Source of the DNA: Mastigamoeba balamuthi
Lineage: Eukaryota > Evosea > Mastigamoebida > Mastigamoebidae
Direction: 5' to 3'
Assembly (NCBI GenBank): GCA_902651635.1
Contig: CACRSC010000030.1
Coordinates: 32,987 to 96,986, forward strand
DNA: 64,000 nt
The position numbers and the translations under genes were made by a program. A model generated the notes under the pieces. It was not told the origin of the DNA and ran no database searches. It worked only from the letters and a program-made list of their open reading frames with translations. Positions within the stretch are counted from its first letter, which is position 1. Each line of letters begins with the position of its first letter. Shown in pieces: positions 57,201 to 64,000 of this stretch.

Positions 57201-58442
57201 GTGCAGTTCTGCGCCGCCCCGACGTCGGGCGACCCCGTGGGCCCCTTCGCGGCCGCGTGGCAGCGCGTGGGTGATGCGCGGACTGAGGAGTTCGCGCTGG
57301 GCGGCCGCGTGCCGGCGGGCGGGCCGCAGAGGGCCGCGCCGTCGCTGCCGCGCGGGGCGCTGGTGGGCGTGAGCGGAGTGGAGACGGCGTTCGTGGGGCA
57401 GTGCGTGGCCTGCGACGTGCCCAAGCAGCACGAGGACTTCTTCCCGCTCGTGGTGCTCTGCGAGATGCTCGAGCGCACAGAGGGCCCGCTCTACCGCAGG
57501 GTCCGCGGGGCGGGGCTCGCGTACGACGTGTCGCTGGCGTTCCACCACTACGCCCGCGTGCTCTGCTTCACGCTCTACGAGTCGTCGACGCCCGACAAGG
57601 CGCTGGGGGCGTTCTACGACATCCTCCGCGAGCTCCCGCAGACGTGGGACTCGCTCTGCTGCCCCTTCAACATCGAGACCGCAAGGTGCCCGCCCCGCCC
57701 TCTCCCCTTCATACGCCCCTCTGCCCACTGCTGTCGCTCGCCGCTGTGTTTATGCAAGCAGCGTGCTCCCCGAGGCTGTGGCACAGTCTGGGACCGCCCA
57801 ACGCCAGCGAGGATTATCGCGATTGCTTGGCTCTTTATCCGATACCTAATTTGCATGTGTATTGATTTTGGACGGGTTGTTGGCCCCAACCGGTGGGAGC
57901 CTCGCCCTTCGGCATCAAAGACACCACTCACTTGTTTCATGCCCTCAACGAGCGAATGTCTCTTTGCTTTCTGCTTGCGCGTCACACGCAACCCGTTGCG
58001 AGTGCGGCCACCACACTGACGGCCTCGACTGTCGCAACCGCGCAGGTCCACGCTGCTGTACCACTTCCACTCGTCGCGGTCGACGGTGCCGCTGGTGTGC
58101 GCCGCTGCGTTCAAGGGGCTCGTGACGGGGTTCCCGACGCCCGTGGAGGAGGAGCAGTACCAGCAGCGGCTCGACAGCGTCGACCAGGCGGCCCTCAAGC
58201 GCGTCTACGAGCGCTACCTCGCGCACTTCCTCGACCCCGAGCGCCGCATGACCTGCGTCGTGGCGGGGCCCTCGGAGGTGCCGCACATCGCCCGAAGCTT
58301 CGCGTCGGGCCTCGGCGTCAAGCTCGAGTCCACGTCTGTGCGCGGCATGTCGCACGCGGTCGAGGAGGCGGCGGGGCTGGTCGCCAGGGCCAAGACACCG
58401 CCGCCCGCGGGCAAGAAGGCCCACACCAAGGGTGCGAACTGA
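54283..58442 (+). CDS. M16C-type zinc metalloprotease (insulysin/YOL098C-like)
   Basis: Exons are 54,283-54,617, 54,737-54,872, 54,963-55,204, 55,505-57,685 and 58,046-58,442, in phase, giving 1,096 residues. The inverted zinc motif HCLEH (HxxEH) is followed by LVFLGSRAHPQRGLLDL and GTNAYTAEDRTTFTAS, and further on YLDHLLRPTLTPSAMLTEIYHVTGE and EMQ. This order fits the cytosolic M16C group of yeast YOL098C/SDD3. The enzyme should degrade short peptides in a closed chamber of two halves; the C-terminal half lacks a second metal motif, as in the family. A basic low-complexity insert (about 55,870-56,000, SKSSRGSKKRGGRGKKSG) is unusual. Intron 54,873-54,962 appears to be GC-AG, but it is 90 nt without a stop and could be retained. 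No targeting peptide is obvious. Confidence 0.9.
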
Positions 58443-59031
58443 GCTCTGCTCCGCTGCCTCTGCAGAGCACAGACCCAAAACGAGAACAGAGGGAGACCTT
58501 GCACATGCATGCACTACTGGCAGGCAACACTTTTTGCTGCGCCAAGCACAATGCCGTGCTCTTGTACACGGCTCTTGCAAGCCTTGAGGACACACGCACA
58601 AACGAGATGGGACGGCCCCTCATGAACAAGGCAAGGTGGCCACAATAATGGCTACTCCCACGGCGATGCTGCAGCACACCTGCGAGCTATGGGCCCGCGT
58701 CCACTGCCTCCTTTCGCGGGCACTCAAACAGCTCTTTCCTCCGAACTCCCACTACATCGGCAACGATCCACTCACCTCTCTCACAGTATCAGATACCTGG
58801 CCTCGTGGAGAGAGTGGTAGCTGGTTTTGTCGCCTCCTAAGAACAGTCCGGAGAAGGGCCCGCCAAGAAAGAACGTCTTGATTTCTTGCGCGTTGTGATA
58901 TCAACGTGCCACAATTTCCCTCGCTCGTATTGCTAGCAATCTCGAGTCACAGTGGCCTCTCCCTCGTCGGCAGATTTCAACTGGGCCTCTCTCGCCGATC
59001 CCCAGATAGCAATCGGACCCCCACTCGCAAC
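58443..59031. other. Intergenic region
   Basis: 589 bp between the M16 protease and the first acyltransferase. An in-frame upstream ATG at 58,906 could add 42 residues, but the paralogue at 63,235 starts at the position equivalent to 59,032. The word gatatc lies at 58,897. Nothing else recognised. Confidence 0.45.
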
Positions 59032-61626
59032 ATGCGCTCCGTTTCCCCTCGAGCAGAGGAGACCTCGGTTGTGGCCGTCCAACTCGAGACGGCTGCTGTG
59101 AGCGGAGATCGGATCGAGTCAGAGAACGGCAAGTCCAAGCAGCATGAGGGGTCTCAGGCCACTGCCACTCGGCGGGTGGACATCCAGGTGCTGCGGGCCC
59201 TCGCTGTCAGCGCCGTGCTGCTGTTCCACCTCGGTTGGGTGCAGGGCGGCTTCGTGGGCGTCGACATCTTCTTCGTCATCAGCGGCTTCCTCGTCTTCGG
59301 CTCTGTCGTGCGCTCCCCTGCTGCCCTCTCTATCACTCTCACTCTCACTCTCACTTTCGTTCTCTTCATGTCTCTCTCTTGGCCTCTCTCTGTCACTGTT
59401 TCTCTCTCTCTGTCTCTCGCTCTCGTCGCCCGACTCTCCGACCCCCTCGACTCCCTGGCGGTGGCCTGCCGTGGTGGTGTCTCAATGCTGACGGCTTCAG
59501 CGGGGCAGGTGCGGGGGCTGGAGGGGAGCGGCCACTCGCTGGTGGAGTTCTACGCGCGGAGGGCCAAGCGCATCAGCCCGCCCAGCGCCCTCATGCTGCT
59601 CGTCCTGCTCTGCGTCCTCTGGAGGAGCGGCTACTGCGCGGGCCACGAGGGCTGCAGGGCGCAGTACAGCGACATCCGGTGGGCGGCGCTGCAGGGCGCC
59701 AACGTGAACCAGCTCCTCAAGAAGGGCGGCTACTTTGTCGACACAGAGCCCAGCATCGTCCTCCACTTCTGGTCCCTGGCCGTCGAGGAGCAGCTCTACG
59801 TCGCCGTGCCTCTCATGCTCTGGGTCCTGCGGCTGCTGTGCCGCACCGCGGCGACGTACAGCAGGGTCGTGGGGCCGTTCCTGGCCCTCACGGCGGTGGC
59901 GTCGTTCGCGGCCATGGTGGCGCAGTCGGACAAGTGGAGGTTCTACTCAGTGGCCAGCAGGTACTGGGAGTTCGCCCTTGGTGCCCTCGTTGCCAGATAC
60001 GATGCACGCCAGTTTTTTGTGGCGCACATGGACAATTGGAGGGTCGGCAAGGCGGTACTTATTGCTGGGTATGTGAGTGCATGGGTTGCTACCATTACTG
60101 CTTGTGTTTTCCTGCCAAGGTTCGCCTTCTCACGCAGCCGTAATACAGCCTTGACAAGCCCCTACAGCAAATCAACTCCCAATGGGTTGACGGCACTAGT
60201 GTGCCTGGGCACAGCGCTGGTGATCGGGCTGAGGATGAAGTACAGGGCGCCTGTGCTCAAGCAGATCGGGGACCTGTCGTACTCGATCTACCTGTACCAC
60301 TGGCCTGTCATCGTGCTCTGCAGGCACTACATGGGCCTCTCCATGTCCCGCAAGCCTGTGTGGCTGGCAGCACTCCTCCTTACAGCCACGTTCGCGACCG
60401 CGAGCTACTGTCTGGTTGAAGTGCGAACGAAGTTTGCTCAGAGAGTGCTGACCTTGCCAACCACAGAAGCCCTTGCAAAAGAGGTCGCTGCGGTACTGGG
60501 TGTCTTTCAGCCTTCTGGCTTTCGGGATGGCCATTCCTGCAACTCTGGCCTGGACAGCAGCTCGGGAACATTTGCCCACCACCCAGTAAGTTATCAGAGG
60601 GTCCACAGTTCTCACAATACTCAGAATTCACTGGGCTAACAATTGGAAGGACAAATGCAACTCGTCCTACGGGATCAATATTCCGTGGATTGTCGATGGC
60701 AATGCGTTCATTCCAACAGTTCTTCGGCAGCACGCGTTCTCGATCAAGACGTATCGCGAGGACCCACTGTGGAGCCAGCTCATGGGCGATCCCAACAAAC
60801 CCGTTATCCCAGAAAAGCGCCTGCACACACTCACCACCAGAGCTGCATTCGCTTTCAACGGCGACTCGCACATGATGCACCTGTGGAGGCCTGTGTACGA
60901 CTATGGAAAGAAGCTCGGGGTCTCAATGTATGCCGGAGGTGTGTCACACGGTGCACCCCTCACTGATTTCGAGGCCATGTGGAACCCTCCAGACTTCTGG
61001 TCCCCTGCTCACTTCGCAACCCGCGCCACCCTGCTCTCCTGGAGGGTTCGTACGCAAATCGAAACGAAATCGCTCTCACGGTGGTCCCCTTGTAGCACAG
61101 ATTGCCTGTTGGCAATTTGGGCAAAGCACCGTGGGAGAGTGACTTCAAGAGGTACACCAAGAAGTGGATCGAGACTTCCAACTGCACTGTAGTTCTCGTG
61201 GACAACCCAGTCTTGGTCAAAGCCGCTGACAACACAGATGATGAAGACAATGCTCCAAGCCAGTGCCTCAGGACAAAGGATGCTTCGCAGTGCGTCTACA
61301 ATCGGTGGACAGTGGCACCAAGCCCGGAGATCGGGTGGATGCGCAGCCTGCTGGCTGAGAACCCCGAGCTGGGGGACCGCGTCGAGATGGTGAGCTTCAA
61401 CGACCTTGTGTGCTGGGACGGCAGGTGCCACAGCCACGTGCACAACGTGCCAGTTTACAGCGATTGCTCGCACTACACCAACATGTACGTGGCGTATGCC
61501 ACAAACTACATGGTGGCGCGGCTGCGGTCGTCCAAGTGTATCCAGAGCCTCGAACAGGTTCTTGATGCCCATGACAAAATGAATCATGAGTACGGACCAG
61601 CTGCTCCATCACAGACTGTATTGTGA
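59032..61626 (+). CDS. OafA/YrhL-type membrane acyltransferase (acyltransferase 3) with SGNH domain
   Basis: Exons are 59,032-59,304, 59,509-60,420, 60,467-60,585, 60,625-61,045 and 61,096-61,626, in phase, giving 751 residues. The acyltransferase-3 part has RVDIQVLRALAVSAVLLFH, GGFVGVDIFFVISGFLVFG, FWSLAVEEQLY, LSYSIYLYHWPVIV and CLVEKPLQKRS, the family landmarks, over about ten TM segments. The C-terminal SGNH part carries FNGDSH (Ser block) and SDCSHYTN (Asp-His block). Such proteins move acyl groups, usually acetyl, across a membrane onto sugars or other extracellular acceptors; the acceptor here is unknown. The ending with intron 60,421-60,466 restores the family's VEKP motif. Intron 1 (204 nt) is a CT-rich tract. 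A close paralogue starts at 63,235. Confidence 0.9.
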
Positions 61627-61989
61627 TAATTTGAACTGAGGTGATAAAAAGCGAAAGTACACTCAGTGAATTCCAACATGAAAATCAGTTGGAAAACCGC
61701 AGTATTTTCGTCGAGTCAGGCGATCATACATGTTGCTAACTGCCATGCACTTGACACAGTTCTTTCATGATGACGGGCTGCTGGGAGGATGGTCAGTCCA
61801 GCTGGTCCCAGTTTGAGCACTCTGCATCCAACCTGCATGTGAGCTAATTTGAGACCAGCACATTGGGACTGGATTGGCTCTTGATGATCACCTTGTCAGA
61901 ATTGATGTACTGCTGATGAGCTATTCTCTTCCTTAACAAAAGAGCAAACCGACTCTTACAGTAGTTCTAGAGGTACTGTAGGCGGAGCT
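61627..61989. other. Intergenic region
   Basis: About 360 bp of moderate GC after the acyltransferase stop; an AT-rich stretch at 61,627-61,700 fits a poly(A) region. No gene seen. Confidence 0.45.
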
Positions 61990-62760
61990 GAGCAGCAGGA
62001 ATTAGTTGAGGTGAGCCATCCATGCTGCTTACATGGGGACCGGCCCTGAGTGCTGAGAGTTTGTGAGCCAACAACGATGCAGTTCTGCTGAGGCTCATCT
62101 CTTCCTTCACCTCGTTGACCAAATGAACGAAAAAGAGCCTGCCTGTGTCATCTGGGGAGGAGGGAGATGAGAAGAACCACACAACACGTGATAGTGTGCG
62201 AACCTGCCCATGGCAGCGAGAATTGCAGCACAAGGAGACTCCACATGGCAGCGAATGTGCGACGCCAGGGCAACGATGCCGATGTACGAGAACTGCGGGT
62301 CCAGAGCCAGGCGCAGCGGCGCGTCCACTGGCATCACCATCTGCTCGCTCGCGTCCTCGAACCTCATCATATCCGTGAAGAGAACATGGTTTAGAATGTT
62401 TGCGGCTGAGGTGCATGAACTTGGAGACAGTAACCCGCCGTTGGGTCTGCTCCAGAGACTCGATTACGGGAGGGGCGAGCTTGTGCTCCTTTTTGCAGAA
62501 CCTGCAACTCCTCGAGCGGCCAGTTCTCGACCATAGGAAGAACGGCGGTTTCCCCGATGGTGAGCTTCTTTCTGACGCGGGGCGGAAAGCGACTGTAGGA
62601 ACCAGCGACGCAAAAGCCCTATTTGCCTCTGAAAGAGATGCAGGCCGGGAAGGCGGCCTCGAAGCTCTTGAGGACGGCGGAGATGGGGTCGTCGGAACCC
62701 ATGGTATAGATCATGCCTATCTCCACGTGCCGCCCCTGGGGCAGCTGTGCCCCTGAACAA
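61990..62760 (-). pseudogene. Unrecognised protein-coding remnant
   Basis: Leftward coding-like pieces in successive frames: GRHVEIGMIYTMGSDDPISA (about 62,720), then RKKLTIGETAVLPMVENWPL (about 62,560), KLAPPVIESLEQTQRRVTV (about 62,440), NILNHVLFTDMMRFEDASEQ (about 62,370) and PQFSYIGIVALASHIRCHVE (about 62,290). Joining them needs several frame changes that do not all fall at good splice sites. I cannot name the family. It is either a decayed gene or a gene with introns I could not resolve. Confidence 0.35.
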
Positions 62761-63234
62761 ATAAGCGGACCAGCTCAAAACAGTTGTTCTGGTAGTGAAC
62801 TACCACAGCACTATTGCACAATTGCACAGAGTGCTGAAACTCGTGAGACAGTAAGGAGTTCATCTCTCGTAACTATATCGTCCCACTTGGCATTTCGATA
62901 CAACAGCAATTCTCGGGCACAAGGAGTTCTGCCACGAGAATCAGAGGCAGACACCCAGACGGATAATGACGAGCAAGGCGAGTGTAATTTGCAAAGAGTG
63001 CGTGGCTTCTCGGCTTGAGCGAGAACGCCAGGTGAGCAGAACGAGGGTAGAAGCCGACAGGGGCCGCAATCAGCTCTCCTCATTCTCAGAATTACCAAAC
63101 AGCCGAATGGCAATGCCCCTCAACTCAGCATGCGAAATGATGCCCGCTTTGCCACACCCCTCATCCCCTGTGGGGACCAGAATCAATCAACCGTTCTTCC
63201 TCACACAACCCAAACACAACATCACACAACGCAA
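62761..63234. other. Intergenic region upstream of second acyltransferase
   Basis: About 470 bp with lower GC than the flanks; no family, RNA or repeat recognised. Likely holds the promoter of the gene at 63,235. Confidence 0.4.
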
Positions 63235-64000
63235 TGCAGCAGAGCTTCGCAGTACCCGAGCACACCACCGCGGCCGTCTGCGTCGAGCTCGAGGCGGGCA
63301 AGGACGACGACGGCAGGGAGAGGGAGAGGGACGACGGGAAGCCGCAGGAGAGGCAGCACGCACCGCGGCGGGTGGACATCCAGGTGCTGCGGGCCCTCGC
63401 TGTCAGCGCCGTGCTGCTGTTCCACCTCGGCCTGCTGCAGGGCGGCTTCGTGGGCGTCGACATCTTCTTCGTCATCAGCGGCTTCCTCGTCTTCGGCTCT
63501 GTCGTGCGCTCCCCTGCAGCCCTCTCACACACTCGCACTCTCTGTCTCTCTTTCGTTCTCTGTTTCTCTCTTGCTCTCTCTCTCTCTCTTGCTCTCTCTT
63601 TCTGCCTCTCGCTCGTCACCCGACTCTCCCGACTCCCTCGACTCCCTGGCGGTGGGGTGCCCGGTGACGGTGGTGACCCCATCGTGCTGACGGCTTCAGC
63701 GGGGCAGGTGCGGGGGCTGGAGGGGAGCGGCCACTCGCTGGTGGAGTTCTACGCGCGGAGGGCCAAGCGCATCAGCCCGCCCAGCGCCCTCATGCTCGTC
63801 CTGCTCTGCGTCCTCTGGAGGAGCGGCTACTGCGCGGGCCACGAGGGCTGCAGGGTGCAGTACAGCGACATCCAGTGGGCGGCGCTGCAGGGCGCCAACG
63901 TGAACCAGCTCCTCAACAAGGGCGGCTACTTTGTCGACACAGAGCCCAGCATCGTCCTCCACTTCTGGTCCCTGGCCGTCGAGGAGCAGCTCTACGTCGC
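63235..64000 (+). CDS. Second OafA/YrhL-type membrane acyltransferase (5' part; cut by window end)
   Basis: Starts MQQSFAVPEHTTAAVCVELE at 63,235. Exon 1 ends at 63,500; after a CT-rich intron (63,501-63,707), exon 2 continues VRGLEGSGHSLVEFYARRAK...FWSLAVEEQLYV to the window edge. From RVDIQVLRALAVSAVLLFHL on, it is almost identical to the gene at 59,032, while the N-terminal 45 residues and the intron tract differ. The visible part contains the conserved LFH and VEEQ landmarks and two or three TM segments. Tandem arrangement and near identity indicate recent duplication or gene conversion limited to the core domain. Confidence 0.9.

Noticed and set aside
55497-57728. 743-codon minus-strand frame
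   Set aside because: Shadow of the M16 protease exon, whose zinc motif and family order are clear on the plus strand.
60445-60466. Apparent 22-nt intron in the acyltransferase gene
   Set aside because: A donor at 60,421 gives a normal 46-nt intron with the same acceptor and restores the family's VEKP motif. Similar 20-nt (near 14,960) and 27-nt (near 1,636) candidates also vanished when better donors were considered.

Overview
This window reads as nuclear DNA of a unicellular eukaryote. It is very GC-rich over genes, with strong GC3 bias. Genes are cut by many short introns (about 40-120 nt, mostly GTGCG/GTGAG/GTAAG donors and CAG acceptors, with several likely GC-AG introns). The genes are eukaryotic in type: eIF5B, a Rab6 GTPase, an eRF3/HBS1-like GTPase, a Ste20-like kinase, an SH3 protein, a CTC1-like OB-fold protein, an M16C metalloprotease and LNR-repeat surface proteins. 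No viral gene, bacterial operon, rRNA, convincing tRNA or CRISPR array was seen. I cannot name the lineage. One undetermined base (50,078) at a tandem duplication, and several isolated frameshifts, suggest a draft assembly.

Layout. 1-16,245 (minus) is one very large multi-exon gene for a membrane protein of unknown family, running off the left edge. 17,738-18,865 (plus) is an ankyrin-repeat gene. 19,226-26,790 is a giant near-perfect inverted repeat: two arms of about 2.79 kb, each with a 204-bp tandem repeat, around a 2-kb AT-rich core. It resembles a foldback element but could be an assembly or amplification chimera. 27,262-28,095 is a smaller, older inverted duplication of gene fragments, with a third copy at 44,405-44,715.

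28,304-44,253 is a compact housekeeping block: a Ste20-like kinase (minus) divergent from an SH3 gene (plus), eIF5B (minus) with an expanded repetitive N-terminus, Rab6 (minus), and a CTC1-like gene (plus) divergent from Rab6. For eIF5B, Rab6, the CTC1-like gene, the kinase and the SH3 gene I could place every intron in phase and recover a full reading frame.

44.4-64 kb is a region of surface or secreted proteins and local duplications: a degenerate LNR copy, an intact-looking S1 protease fused to an LNR array, a tandem duplication spanning that gene's last exon, a divergent eRF3/HBS1-type GTPase with one frameshift, a secreted Cys-rich protein, an M16C metalloprotease, and two tandem OafA/YrhL-type acyltransferases, the second cut by the right edge.

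Functionally the genes look like neighbours rather than a pathway. Two translation GTPases, a vesicle-traffic GTPase and a telomere-maintenance candidate sit beside an expanding set of extracellular proteins. The parts least explained by known families are the giant membrane protein, the inverted-repeat element with its dispersed 204-bp repeat, and the dispersed small-membrane-protein fragment family.
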